A stretch of DNA of 64,000 bases from CAWCVR01 sp963799105 (lineage in GTDB: Bacteria; Acidobacteriota; Terriglobia; Bryobacterales; Bryobacteraceae): positions 1 to 64,000 of the forward strand of contig CAWCVR010000014.1 in NCBI GenBank assembly GCA_963799105.1. The letters are read 5' to 3'. Below the pieces are notes generated by a model. That model saw only the letters and a program-made list of their open reading frames with translations, did no database searches and was not told where the DNA came from. Positions 28,819 through 38,217 of this stretch are shown piece by piece (position 1 is the stretch's first letter; every line of letters begins with the position of its first letter). The translations under genes and the position numbers were made by a program.

Positions 28819-28872
28819 CCGGGCCAGGGCCGGGCCGCAAGATGCCGCGGCACCAGCCAGGCACTCCGCCAA

Positions 28873-28900
28873 TGAGTATGCTATACTCACTATGTGAGTA
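28873..28900 (+). promoter_or_regulatory. Promoter/operator overlapping the start codon of the VapB-like gene
   Basis: Three half-sites alternate in orientation at 11-base spacing: TGAGTA (28873), TACTCA (28884) and TGAGTA (28895). They form the palindromes GAGTAT-GCT-ATACTC and TACTCAC-TAT-GTGAGTA. TATACT at 28882-28887 is a good -10 box and would start RNA at about 28894, the GTG start codon itself. No Shine-Dalgarno precedes the GTG. Confidence 0.6.
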
Positions 28901-29139
28901 AGCGTCTTCAGGTGTTGCTTCCCGACCCCGAAATGTCGGACATCCAGCGCTTGGCCAAGCGGGAACGCTTGACAGTGGGCGAGTGGGTCCGGCGAGCGCT
29001 TCGGGACGCGCGCGCGAGCCGGCCGGCGATTGATCCCGAAACGAAGTTGAAGGCGGTTCGGCGCGGCGCGCAGTACTCGTTCCCCACCGCCGGGATTGAG
29101 CGGATGCTGAGCGAAATCGAGCGAGGATACCAGGGTTGA
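28894..29139 (+). CDS. Ribbon-helix-helix antitoxin (VapB/CopG-like)
   Basis: This 81-residue protein begins with the strand KRLQVLLPDPEMSDIQRLAK and continues with ERLTVGEWVRRALRDARASR, the strand-helix-helix pattern of CopG/RHH DNA-binding antitoxins. The C-terminal half (AAQYSF-type region, then IERMLSEIERGYQG) would occupy the toxin. The start is GTG at 28894, inside its own operator and apparently leaderless. The stop overlaps the TTG start of the PIN toxin by four bases. Confidence 0.85.
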   Translation: MSKRLQVLLPDPEMSDIQRLAKRERLTVGEWVRRALRDARASRPAIDPETKLKAVRRGAQYSFPTAGIERMLSEIERGYQG

Positions 29140-29537
29140 TCTTCGTCGATTCCAACATCCCGATGTACTTGATCGGAGCGGCGCATCCCCACAAGACCGA
29201 GGCGCAAGTCATCCTGGAGCGCCTGATTGCAGCGGGGCAGCGTCTCGTCACCGACGCTGAAGTACTGCAGGAGATTCTCCATCGGTATACGGCTATCGAG
29301 AAGCGGGAGGCCATCGGACCGGCGCTCCAAGTTACGCTGGACATCGTCGATGAAGTCTTCCCAATCGAGAAAGCGGAGGTTTTGCGTGCTGGGGAGATCG
29401 TCCAGAATCGTGCGCTGCTGTCGGCCCGCGATGCCGTGCACATCGCGGTAATGGAGCGCCACGGCGTTCGATCGATTCTGAGCTTCGACGGTGATTTCGA
29501 CCGCTGGCCGGGTCTGCAGAGGATCCACCGGATCTGA
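29136..29537 (+). CDS. PIN-domain ribonuclease toxin (VapC family)
   Basis: This 133-residue VapC-type toxin shows the PIN acidic residues: D5 in MIFVDSNIPMYL, glutamate in AEVLQEILHRY near 47, aspartate in LLSARDAVHIAVMERHG near 98 and the terminal SFDGDFDRWPGL motif. VapC enzymes cleave tRNA or rRNA. It starts with TTG at 29136 inside the antitoxin stop (TTGA), so translation is coupled. The gene looks complete, which makes this the most intact module of the cluster. Confidence 0.9.
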   Translation: MIFVDSNIPMYLIGAAHPHKTEAQVILERLIAAGQRLVTDAEVLQEILHRYTAIEKREAIGPALQVTLDIVDEVFPIEKAEVLRAGEIVQNRALLSARDAVHIAVMERHGVRSILSFDGDFDRWPGLQRIHRI

Positions 29538-29571
29538 GCCGAACGATCTCAGCTACACGTGGGGTGCGCCC

Positions 29572-29817
29572 ATGACAATCACCATCGACATCAGACCCGA
29601 GGTTCAGGCCGAACTCGCCCGCCAGGCAGTTTCTCACGGAAGCGCGCTTGAGGACTACGCCACGAGCCTGCTCGAAGAAGCCGCCCATCTTCCAGCAGGG
29701 AAGCGAAAACCTGAGGGAGGGGAAAGCCTGGTAGAAGTGTGCGCGATGGTGCGAGGCCTGACGGACGACGTGGACTTCAGCCGCAATCCCTCCACTGGCC
29801 GTCCGGCAAACCCGTAA
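29572..29817 (+). CDS. Orphan antitoxin-like protein
   Basis: This 81-residue protein starts MTITIDIRPEVQAELARQAV and continues with ALEDYATSLLEEAAHLPAGK, a strand-helix-helix layout seen in small RHH antitoxins. No toxin frame follows: the next gene is another antitoxin. The ATG at 29572 gives the family-like N-terminus. It lies 34 bases after the VapC stop and may be cotranscribed with it. It is a leftover or a solitary antitoxin. Confidence 0.65.
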   Translation: MTITIDIRPEVQAELARQAVSHGSALEDYATSLLEEAAHLPAGKRKPEGGESLVEVCAMVRGLTDDVDFSRNPSTGRPANP

Positions 29818-29869
29818 ACGGCCAGCGTCTTGTTGACCGGGTCCATGGCTTGGAGTAGCGTGGAAGTGC

Positions 29870-30133
29870 ATGGAGTTCACCGTCCAGGTTCCCGACGATC
29901 TTGCCGGCCGCATTGTCGCATCCGGGGGCGATCTGCCGCGCCGCGCTCTTGAGCCCCTGGCGCTCGATCAATTCAAGTGCGGCCGCATCACCAAGCCCGA
30001 GTTGCGCCGGATGCTCGGCTTCGCGACCGGGCATCAGCTCGACGGGTTCCTCAAGGCCCATGAGGTGTACGAAGACTACACCCTGGATGGTCTGGAGCGG
30101 GAACTCGAAGGCTTGCGGCGTCTGGGGATTTGA
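29870..30133 (+). CDS. UPF0175-like antitoxin
   Basis: This 87-residue protein resembles the UPF0175 group: FTVQVPDDLAGRIVA, then ALEPLALDQFKCGRITKPEL, then the helix-turn-helix-like RRMLGFATGHQLDGFLKAHE. UPF0175 proteins are usually followed by a DUF3368 PIN toxin whose start overlaps the stop. Here the stop overlaps a TTG that opens a short frame beginning like such a toxin (see the next entry). The gene itself seems intact. Confidence 0.7.
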   Translation: MEFTVQVPDDLAGRIVASGGDLPRRALEPLALDQFKCGRITKPELRRMLGFATGHQLDGFLKAHEVYEDYTLDGLERELEGLRRLGI

Positions 30134-30213
30134 CGCTCCTCGTCGTCGCAGACACCGGCCCCGTCCGCGCCCGTACCGGCCTGGCTTACCGTGCTATCCG
30201 CGTTGTAACATAA
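30130..30213 (+). pseudogene. Remnant of a PIN (DUF3368-type) toxin start
   Basis: From the TTG at 30130 the frame reads LTLLVVADTGPVR and then loses family likeness, ending at TAA 30211. The opening matches the N-terminal strand and first aspartate of DUF3368 PIN toxins. The TTGA overlap with the UPF0175 stop is the expected gene junction. All the rest of the toxin is gone. Confidence 0.5.
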
Positions 30214-30264
30214 TGGGAACCTTACAGCGGTCTTTCGCGCCGCTGGATGTAATCTGGAGAGGTC

Positions 30265-31683
30265 GTGGACCGCATTCGCCGGACTCTGAAATGCGCAACG
30301 CTCGCAGCCGCCTTGGGCATCTGCGTTCTCTCCGCCGCAAACGCTCAAGAGCCGCCCCAACCAGCCGAAGGGCAAAAGCAGGTCAAGGATGAAGGGGAAT
30401 CCGAGATCTACAATCGGGCGCTCAAAGACGCCTCCAACCCCGCAAAGCTAATCGAGGATCTCGATACCTGGACGGACAAGTACCCCGATTCCGATTTCAA
30501 CGGCGAGCGTCTGTCCATGTACATACAAGCCTACAGCGCCATGCAGCCGCCGCAGCCGCAAAGGGTGATCGAAATCGGGCGGCACCTCATGGCGGAGGAT
30601 CTGAGCGCCGCGTTTCCCGGTTCCGCCGGCGGCCGCACCATCCTCACCGTGTTGTTCCAGGTGGCTTGGAGCGTGGCCGCGTTGCCCAAGCCGGCGCCAG
30701 CCGAATTGGCGCTCGGCGATGAGGCCGCCCGCCGGCTCCTCGATTTCGCTCCCAAGTACTTCGTGCCCGCGAACAAACCGAAGAGCACCAGCGAGGCGGA
30801 TTGGACCAAGGCGCGCGACGACATCGCAACCCGCACCAGGGCTGCCCTCGTTGCCATTACGCTCGCGCCCGCCAAGCAGGCTCTCGCCAGGAACGATTGC
30901 GCGGCAGCCGCGGCGCTGTTCACGAAGGCGCTTTCCGGGTTCCCGAACGACTCTTTCATTTCTTACAACCTGGGGCGCGCCCTCAGTTGCCAGGCCAGGG
31001 ACGGTGTCTCCAGTGCCCCCGAACTTGCGCCGCGGGCCATCTATGAATTCGTGCGGGCTGCCGTGACGGATGCTACCCTGGGCGGCACCGCCGCCGCGAA
31101 AGAGGTTGCCGATTACGCGGCTTCGGTCTATACCGGATACCACGGCAGCGAAGATGGGCTCGACCGGCTACGGGAACAGGCCAAGGCGTCGCCGCTGCCG
31201 CCGGCGGGTTTCACCATCGAAAGCGCCGCCGCCGTGCAGAACCGGAGGCTGAAGGAAAGGGCCGCGAAATTCCCCCAGTACACGCTCTGGATGGGCATCA
31301 AGGCCCAACTTGCCGGCGCTGGTGGCCAGCAGTACTTCGAGGATCAGCTTAAGGACGCCAATGTCACGGGCCAGAAGGGAGCCCGCGCCCTGAAGGGGAT
31401 CCTCGTCGAAGCCAGGCCAGCTTGCCGCCCCATGGAACTGCTGGTGGCCATCCCCGACCCGGAGCGGCCGGACACCGAAGTGCCCGCCGAAATTACCCTG
31501 AAACTCGACGCGCCGCTGGGCGGTGCGCCAGTCGCTGGCGGGACGATCGAGTGGGACGGTGTCGCACGGGAGTTCACCCGCGAGCCATCCTTCATGCTGA
31601 CCATGGAGACGGAGAAGACCAGGATTGGCGGCCTGAAGCTGGAGCCCTGCGCCGCCGGCCCGGGCGCATCACAGAAGAAGTAA
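30265..31683 (+). CDS. Secreted TPR-like protein of unknown function
   Basis: This 472-residue protein has a signal peptide ending LSAANAQE near residue 28. The middle (residues about 50-330) is helical and repeat-like, with pairs such as AAALFTKALSGFPNDSFISY followed by NLGRALSCQ that fit tetratricopeptide folds. The last 110 residues are strand-rich (LVAIPDPERPDTEVPAEITL). Proteins of this kind are frequent and uncharacterised in Acidobacteria. The start is GTG at 30265 with GGAGAGG upstream. No partner is evident; the next genes are convergent. Confidence 0.78.
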   Translation: MDRIRRTLKCATLAAALGICVLSAANAQEPPQPAEGQKQVKDEGESEIYNRALKDASNPAKLIEDLDTWTDKYPDSDFNGERLSMYIQAYSAMQPPQPQRVIEIGRHLMAEDLSAAFPGSAGGRTILTVLFQVAWSVAALPKPAPAELALGDEAARRLLDFAPKYFVPANKPKSTSEADWTKARDDIATRTRAALVAITLAPAKQALARNDCAAAAALFTKALSGFPNDSFISYNLGRALSCQARDGVSSAPELAPRAIYEFVRAAVTDATLGGTAAAKEVADYAASVYTGYHGSEDGLDRLREQAKASPLPPAGFTIESAAAVQNRRLKERAAKFPQYTLWMGIKAQLAGAGGQQYFEDQLKDANVTGQKGARALKGILVEARPACRPMELLVAIPDPERPDTEVPAEITLKLDAPLGGAPVAGGTIEWDGVAREFTREPSFMLTMETEKTRIGGLKLEPCAAGPGASQKK

Positions 31684-31694
31684 CCCGCCGCGAT

Positions 31695-32885
31695 TCACTT
31701 GTAAGTGATGTTGGTGAAGGCCTCGAAATGGCGGTGATTCTTGAATGCCATTACCGAGTACGACACGCTGCCGTCACTCCGCCCCATCAGGTTTTGGGTC
31801 TCAACCGGAACGAGATGGCGTTCCTCGCCGACCTTAACGTAGTCCCATGTTGCCCGTATCTCACCCTGTTGCGTCGAGTATCCTTTCGGATACGCGGTGT
31901 CGATGACTGCCAGGCGGCGTACTAGGTTGTCGGACTCCGCAATCGCCACCTCTCCGGTCTCCCCTGGATAAAAGCGCTCGCCGGGCACTCCCCAGCCCCC
32001 GCCGAAGCAGGAGTCCGGCAGCGCCGTGATGCGATATAGCAGCACGGGAACTCCCGCCTCCACCGCGCGCCTGGCGAATTCAAGGGTCGTACAGCTTGCG
32101 TCAAACACGTTGCGCAGCAGCCCGTCTTGGCGGCCTGCGCGTGGCCGCGGCGGCAGATGTTCCCACAACTCATTCCAGGGTTCTCCATCTCTGACTACAT
32201 TCCGGTGCATTTCCTGTATTCCCCGAAAGCTCACTTCGGATTCCAGTCTCTCGATCAAATTCCACTTCGGTGGGTTCGAAACCGGGCTGCTGTAGAGTTT
32301 CGAGACCTGGTCGGCATTGAAATTCGGCAACGCCGCGAGGTACTTCTGCGTGAGCGCTCGCGAGCGTTCCAGCATCCCCGCCGGAGAATCCTCGGCAGGG
32401 GCATCCATGTTGGGATCGGGAAGCTGAAGGGTCTTGAGGCTCACGGACGCGGGCGCATTGCCCTTCAGTTGTGTGTCGCCCGGCGGATCAGCCCGCAACA
32501 GGTTTCCCTTCGTCCGTCTGGCCATCGAGCCGAGGGCACTCGCCATTTCGGCGGCCGACGCCGGCCGAAGGTAATCCAGGCTCTTTGCCTCCAGATCGAA
32601 CCACTGGCCTTCTTCGTCGTCGCGGAACCGCTGGATCGTAACACTCTTGACCAGAACCTGATCGCCGAACTTGTACCGGCCGAGGAGGCTCGGCGCGCTG
32701 ATTGCGCCCTTGTCGGGAAGCCGCGCGAACCTCACCACGGCATTCGCCTCCCTCACCCAAACGGAGTGCGGCGTAACGGCCACCAGGGATCCCGAGAACT
32801 GCACCTTGTCGGCACAGAAGCCGCGCTGCGAAACCACCAGCAGGAGTGCGCCAACTAAGTTGAACAGCCCAATTCGCCGGAGCAT
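31695..32885 (-). CDS. Secreted protein of unknown function, paralogue A of a tandem pair
   Basis: This 396-residue protein has a signal peptide (MLRRIGLFNLVGALLLVVSQ onward, cleavage near GFCA). A strand-rich domain follows at residues 25-115 (VQFSGSLVAVTPHSVWVRE), then a linker rich in proline. The C-terminal domain (residues about 260-396) has cysteines in FDASCTTLEF and PDSCFGGG that could pair. It ends HFEAFTNITYK. A GAGGAGG Shine-Dalgarno lies upstream, though about 12 bases from the ATG at 32885. The family was not recognised. It is nearly identical to the next gene over the first third, which shows recent tandem duplication. Confidence 0.8.
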   Translation of the reverse strand: MLRRIGLFNLVGALLLVVSQRGFCADKVQFSGSLVAVTPHSVWVREANAVVRFARLPDKGAISAPSLLGRYKFGDQVLVKSVTIQRFRDDEEGQWFDLEAKSLDYLRPASAAEMASALGSMARRTKGNLLRADPPGDTQLKGNAPASVSLKTLQLPDPNMDAPAEDSPAGMLERSRALTQKYLAALPNFNADQVSKLYSSPVSNPPKWNLIERLESEVSFRGIQEMHRNVVRDGEPWNELWEHLPPRPRAGRQDGLLRNVFDASCTTLEFARRAVEAGVPVLLYRITALPDSCFGGGWGVPGERFYPGETGEVAIAESDNLVRRLAVIDTAYPKGYSTQQGEIRATWDYVKVGEERHLVPVETQNLMGRSDGSVSYSVMAFKNHRHFEAFTNITYK

Positions 32886-33022
32886 CGGGATTGAGTTCCT
32901 CCTCTCAGGATCGTAATCGAGTTTACACCTGCCCGCCGTGCTTCGCCAGCCCCGGCGGCTCGGAACCGGAGGCTTACGCCGCCGCCCTGGGCGCGCTGCG
33001 AAAGAAATAACCCCGCGGCGAG

Positions 33023-34214
33023 TCACTTGTAAGTGATGTTGGTGAACGCCTCGAAATGGCGGTGATTCTTGAGCGTTCGGACCGAATACATCATGCTGCC
33101 GAACGCCCCCACCGCCAGAACTTTGACCTCAACCGGCAGCAAGTGGAATTCCCCGCCGATTTTGACATAATCCCAGGTTGCGTGTGTTTCATTCAATTGC
33201 GCGCCGAATCCTCTCGGATACCCGGTGGTAGAGAGATCCAGCCGGCGCACCAGGCCATCGGCCTCAGCAATCTCTACCTCTCCGGACTGCCCCGGAAAGT
33301 AGCGTTCGCCTTGCACCCCGAAGCCCCCGACGTAACATGAGTCCGGCGGCGCTTTGGCGCGATAGACCAGCACCGGGACCCCCGCCTCCACCGCACGCCT
33401 GGCAAACTCAAGGGCCGTGCAACCCGCATCAAACACGTTGCGCAGCGCACCATCTTGCCCGCGCGCGCGGGTCGAACGGCTGCAGATGATCGAATGTGTC
33501 GTTCCAGGGTTCTCCATTTCTCAGGATGTTCCGGTGCATTTCCTGCGTCCCGCGGAAGCTCATCTCGGATTGCAACGTCTCGACGATCTGCCATTTCGGT
33601 GGGTTTGTAACTGGACTTGTGTATGATCTCGTGGTTTCGTCGGCATTGAAATTCGGCAACGCCACGAGGTACTTCTGCGTGAGCGCTCGCGAGCGTTCCA
33701 GTATCCCCGCTGGAGAATCCTTGGCAGGGGCATCCATGTTGGGATCGGGAAGCTCAAGGGTCTTGAGGCTCACGGGCGCGGGCGCATCGCTCTTCGGCCC
33801 CGAATCAGCCGGCGGATCAGCCCGCAACAGGTTTCCCTTCGTCCGTCGGGCCATCGAGCCGAGAGCGCTCGCCATCTCGGCGGCCGAAGCCGGCCGAAGA
33901 TAATTCACGCCGGTTGCCTCCAGATCGAACCACTGGCCTTCTTCGTCGTCGCGGAACCGCTGGATCGTAACACTCTTGACCAGAACCTGATCGCCGAACT
34001 TGTACCGGCCGAGGAGGCTCGGCGCGCTGATTGCACCCTTGTCGGGAAGCCGCGCGAACCTCACCACGGCATTCGCCTCCCTCACCCAAACGGAGTGCGG
34101 CGTAACGGCCACCAGGGATCCCGAGAACTGCACCTTGTCGGCACAGAAGCCGCGCTGCGAAACCACCAGCAGGAGTGCGCCAACTAAGTTGAACAGCCCA
34201 ATTCGCCGGAGCAT
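33023..34214 (-). pseudogene. Paralogue B of the tandem pair, frameshifted
   Basis: This copy has the same signal peptide and N-terminal 80 or more residues as paralogue A, then diverges in the middle and C-terminal parts (GGFGVQGERYFPGQSGEVEI versus GGWGVPGERFYPGETGEVAI). The frame breaks in the GCGCGCGCG run near 33461-33470: the upstream frame reads HLQPFDPRARA and continues one base later as ARGQDGALRNVFDAGC. One extra base explains it. The starts of the two copies lie 1329 bases apart, and their leaders are also nearly identical. The product would be about 397 residues if corrected. Confidence 0.78.
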
Positions 34215-34360
34215 CGGGATTGAGTTCCTCCTCTCAGGATCGTAATCGAGTTTACACCTGCCCGCCGTGCTTCGCCAGCGCCCCGAAGGCGCGTCATTCC
34301 GCCGGCGGCTCAAACTGACCCGGCCCCCACTCCCACTCCTGGTAAACTGAAATGGTCACT

Positions 34361-34531
34361 ATGGCCATCAGTAAAGAACTGCTCGAAATCCTCGTCTGCC
34401 CGGTCTGCAAAGCGACGGTCGAGCTGAAGCCCGACCAGAGCGGCCTGAAGTGCGTCGAGTGCCATCGGGTCTACCCCGTGCGCGACGACATCCCGGTGAT
34501 GCTGGTCGACGAGGCGAAAGTCGAAGAATAA
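34361..34531 (+). CDS. Trm112 family protein
   Basis: This 56-residue protein is too short for many gene finders. It reads MAISKELLEILVCPVCKA, a second cysteine pair in LKCVECHRVYPVRDDIP, and MLVDEAK near the end. This is the Trm112/UPF0434 zinc-ribbon pattern; relatives bind and stabilise methyltransferases. An in-frame ATG at 34352 would add MVT. It opens the run of eight genes ending at 41030, with only 6 bases to the GT9 gene. In several bacteria the same small gene sits near lipid A or lpxK genes, which fits the neighbours here. Confidence 0.88.
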   Translation: MAISKELLEILVCPVCKATVELKPDQSGLKCVECHRVYPVRDDIPVMLVDEAKVEE

Positions 34532-34537
34532 GGCGTT

Positions 34538-35446
34538 GTGGGAAGCGTGCTGGAGAAGCTGCCGCCGGGTGCCCGGGTCGCCGTCCTTCGCCTCCGTTCG
34601 CTGGGGGATTGCGTCCTTACCACACCCGCGCTCGATATCCTGCGGCGCGCCCGGCCCGACCTGCGGGTTGCCGTGGTAGTGGAAGACCGGTTCCGCGACA
34701 TCTTCGAAGGCAATGCCGACGTTGACGAGATGCTGCCGCCGGAGCCGGCCGCGCTGCGCCGCTGGCGCCCGGCGTTGTGCGTGAATTTCCACGGCGGCAG
34801 CCGCAGCGCGTGGATGACGGCGCTGTCGGGCGCGCGCTACCGCGCCGGGTTCGGACACTTCCGCCACCGGTTGGTTTACAACCTGCATATCCCGCGGGCG
34901 CAGCAAATTCTGGGCGAGGAGCGGACCGTACACACGGCCGAGCACCTGGCCAGCGCCATGGTCTGGCTGGGCGCGCCGCGCGGGGAGGTGCCGCGGGCAC
35001 AGTTGGTGTCGCGCATGACCGGACCCGCGGACCCGGTGGCGGTGATCCACCCGGTGGGCGCAACCCCCGCGAAGACCTGGCGGGCGGGCGGTTTCCTCGA
35101 GGTGGCCAGGCACCTGCGGGGGTCCGGCCTGGAAGTGGTCTTCATCGGCGCCGCAACCGACGATCTTTCTCCGTTCGCCGGCTTTCCCGCGCTGCACGGC
35201 CGGCCGCTTTCGGAAATCAGGGACCTGCTGGCCACGGCTTCGCTATTCGTGGGCAACGATAGCGGCCCGGCCCACATGGCGGCGGCCTTCGGAGTCCCGG
35301 TGGTGGCGATTTTTGGCGAATCGGACCCGGCCATCTGGGGGCCATGGCGGACGGCTTGCGAGGTGGTCCGGGCGGAGGGCGGCATCGCGAACGTGCGCGC
35401 GTCGCAGGTGATCTTCGCCACCGCGCGGCTGCGGGTGCATGCATGA
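34538..35446 (+). CDS. Family 9 glycosyltransferase (heptosyltransferase-like)
   Basis: This 302-residue protein matches lipopolysaccharide heptosyltransferases. It has an N-terminal Rossmann half (RVAVLRLRSLGDCVLTTPAL), the central ADP-sugar region (VAVIHPVGATPAKTWRAGGF) and the C-terminal SLFVGNDSGPAHMAAAFGVP block that is the best family signature. It would add a heptose or similar sugar to the lipopolysaccharide core at the inner face of the membrane. The start is GTG 34538. Its stop overlaps the start of the exporter gene (ATGA at 35443-35446). Confidence 0.9.
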   Translation: MGSVLEKLPPGARVAVLRLRSLGDCVLTTPALDILRRARPDLRVAVVVEDRFRDIFEGNADVDEMLPPEPAALRRWRPALCVNFHGGSRSAWMTALSGARYRAGFGHFRHRLVYNLHIPRAQQILGEERTVHTAEHLASAMVWLGAPRGEVPRAQLVSRMTGPADPVAVIHPVGATPAKTWRAGGFLEVARHLRGSGLEVVFIGAATDDLSPFAGFPALHGRPLSEIRDLLATASLFVGNDSGPAHMAAAFGVPVVAIFGESDPAIWGPWRTACEVVRAEGGIANVRASQVIFATARLRVHA

Positions 35447-37267
35447 AGGAACTCTGGCGCCTGCTGGCCTACGGACGCCGCTATTCGGCGCAACTGGCGA
35501 TTTCCGTGGTGCTGATGGCGGTGGCCGGCGGCGCCACGGGCATGATGGCGATCCTGGTCGGGCCGATTCTCTACACGCTCCTCGATCCCAAAGCCGCCGA
35601 TGCGCCCATCCAGCTCAACAAGACCCCCATCTTCCACCACTATTTCTATCTGCCGCATCCGCCTGTGTTTCACAATATCTGGGCCGTGATGGCCTTCGCC
35701 ATTCTGACGGTCTTTCTGGTGAAGGGCCTGTGCGACTATCTGGGAAACTACCTGGTCAATTACGTCGGTTTCTCGGCGGTCACCAACCTGCGCAACCAGG
35801 TTTTCGATAAAGTGCTCAAACAGGGCGCGCAGTTCTTCGAATCGCATTCCACCGGGAAGCTGATGTCGTCCATCATGAACGATGTCGACAAGGTGCAACT
35901 CGCCACATCGCACATTCTGGCGGATTTTCTGCGGCAGTCGTTCACTCTGATCGGGCTGCTGCTGGTGGTGATCGATCGGGACGCCCGCCTGGCGCTGCTC
36001 AGTTTTCTGGTGTTGCCTCTGGTCATTCTGCCGGTGATGCGGATCGGCAAGCGCATCCGCCGCACCACGCGCGGCACCCAGGACCGCCAGCGCGAGTTGA
36101 GCCAGATCCTCCAGGAAACCCTCAGCGGCCATATGGTGGTGAAGGTTTTCGGCGCCGAAAGTTACGAATCGCGGCGCTTCCGGGCATCGTCGCGCCGGCT
36201 GCTGAAGACCAACCTGCAGTACGTCCGCCAGCAGGCCATCTCGTCTCCGCTGATCGAGATGGTGGGCGCCGCCACGATTGTGGCGCTGCTCTGGTATGCG
36301 CGCGATCAAATTCTTCACGGCTCGCTCACCGCCAAGGATTTCACCAGCTTCGTGGTGGCGCTGCTCATGCTGCTCGAACCCGTCAAACGCCTGGTGGGCA
36401 TCCACAACATCTTCGAGCAGGCGCTGGGCAGTTCGCACGAGGTCTTCTCCTATCTCGACCACGCCGAGGAAATCGCCGAGAAGCCCGGCGCGGTCAAACT
36501 GGAGGAATTCACCCAGGCCATCGCGTTTCGCAACGTCTCGTTCCACTATCCGGCGGCGCCCAACGGGTTCCACATCCGCGGGCTCAACCTGGAAGTGAAG
36601 GCCGGCGAAGTGGTGGCTCTGGTGGGGCCCTCGGGCGGCGGCAAGACCACGCTGGCGAACCTGGTCCCGCGCCTATATGACGCGACCGATGGGGCCGTGT
36701 GCCTCGACGGCCACGACGTACGCGAACTGGATCTGGCGTCGCTGCGCTCGCACATCGGCATCGTGGCGCAGGATACCTTCCTGTTCAACGATACGGTGGC
36801 GCACAATATCGCCTACGCGCGGCCGCTGGCTTCCATGGAGTCGATCCACGCCGCGCTCGGTTGCCGCCCTGGCGCACGACTTCATTCTGCGGCTGCCGGA
36901 GGGATACGGCACCATCGTGGGCGACCGCGGCGTGAAGCTGAGCGGCGGGCAGCGGCAGCGCCTGGCCATCGCGCGGGCGCTGTTGAAGAACGCGCCCATC
37001 CTGATTCTGGACGAAGCCACCTCGCACCTCGATACGGAATCGGAGCTGCTGGTGCAGAGGGCCCTGGCCAACCTGATGGAGCACCGCACCGTCATCGTGA
37101 TCGCGCACCGGTTGTCCACCATCCGCCGCGCGGATAAAATCGTGGTGATCGAGAAGGGCCGCATCCGCGAAACCGGAACGCACGAAGAGCTGCTCGGCAT
37201 GGGGGGAATCTATCGGCGGCTTCACGAATTGCAATTCGTGGACGCCGGATCGGGGCTGGACTTGTGA
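35443..37267 (+). pseudogene. MsbA-like ABC exporter (fused membrane and ATPase), frameshifted
   Basis: The product would be about 607 residues: six transmembrane segments (to about residue 330) and an ATPase with Walker A VGPSGGGKTT, Q-loop IGIVAQDTFLFND, signature VKLSGGQRQRLAIARALL and Walker B ILILDEATS. The first frame runs to IHAALG near 36858 and the sequence continues one base later as AALAHDFILRLPEGYG. One inserted base in 36858-36870 explains this. MsbA flips lipid A-core to the periplasmic face, which fits the GT9 neighbour. Loss would be expected to be harmful, so a sequence error is likely. Its stop overlaps the yicC start. Confidence 0.88.
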
Positions 37268-38157
37268 GCGTACGCAGCATGACCGGCTTTGCCCGGGTAA
37301 GAAAGACCGTCGAGGAAGGCGAGATCGTCTTCAGCCTGAAGAGCGTGAACCATCGCGGGCTGGACCTGCATTTGCACATGCCCCCGGACATGGACTCCCT
37401 GGAGAACCAGGTTCGCGGCGTGCTGAAGCCGGGCGTGGCGCGGGGGCACGTGCAGGCGCAGGCGTCGTTCACGCCCATCGCGGCCGCCGCCAAGGCGCCG
37501 GTTAACTGGGAACTGCTGGACGTTTATATGCAGGCCTTCCGGCAGGCGTCCGGGAAGTACGGGTTGAGCGCTCCGCCCGACATCGACGCCGCCTTGCAGG
37601 CCCCGGGGGTGTTGACCTCGGGCGAGCAGCGGGAGCCCGGTGAAGCGGTTGGCAGGGCGCTGCTCGAGGCCGCGGGCGAGGCGCTGGAGGCATGGAACGC
37701 TTCGCGCGAACGCGAGGGCGCGGCCACGGCGCTGGAGATCCGCCAGCGCTGCGAGGTTCTGCGCACCCTAGTGGCCCGCATGGAAGAGATCCGCGCCGGG
37801 GCGATCCCGGCGTTCCAAAAGCGGCTGCGGGAAAGGCTGGACGAACTGCTGCGCGGCGCGGCGGTGGATCCGCAGCGCCTGGCGCAGGAAGCCGCCATCC
37901 TGGCGGACCGCAGCGACATCAGCGAGGAACTGGTCCGCCTGAGCACGCACGCGGCGCAACTGGAGAGCATCGTCTCGCTCGGCGGCGAAGTGGGCAAGCG
38001 GCTGGATTTTCTGCTGCAGGAGATGAACCGCGAAGCCAACACGATCCTGTCGAAGACCGGCGGGCTGGGCGACCTGGGGCTCACCATGACGGACCTGTCG
38101 CTGGCCGCCAAGGCCGAGATCGACAAGATCCGGGAGCAGTCGTTGAATCTGGAGTGA
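37264..38157 (+). CDS. yicC: YicC/YloC family endoribonuclease
   Basis: This 297-residue protein has the YicC signature at its start (SVRSMTGFARVRKTVEEGEI, then SLKSVNHRGLDLHLHMP) and end (GGEVGKRLDFLLQEMNREAN, then TILSKTG). YicC proteins are RNases that act in RNA turnover; the gene is often next to gmk, as here. The middle is a long coiled coil (residues about 130-230). The start is GTG at 37264, overlapping the exporter stop. Confidence 0.92.
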   Translation: MSVRSMTGFARVRKTVEEGEIVFSLKSVNHRGLDLHLHMPPDMDSLENQVRGVLKPGVARGHVQAQASFTPIAAAAKAPVNWELLDVYMQAFRQASGKYGLSAPPDIDAALQAPGVLTSGEQREPGEAVGRALLEAAGEALEAWNASREREGAATALEIRQRCEVLRTLVARMEEIRAGAIPAFQKRLRERLDELLRGAAVDPQRLAQEAAILADRSDISEELVRLSTHAAQLESIVSLGGEVGKRLDFLLQEMNREANTILSKTGGLGDLGLTMTDLSLAAKAEIDKIREQSLNLE

Positions 38158-38217
38158 GGGATGGCCCGGAACCGCGGCCGTGAGGGAGCGGCTATTCCGG
38201 CGCGGTGTGACGCTGAC

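Noticed and set aside
38161..38217. N-terminal extension of guanylate kinase
   Set aside because: The 19 added residues show no family likeness; the ATG at 38218 gives the normal N-terminus.
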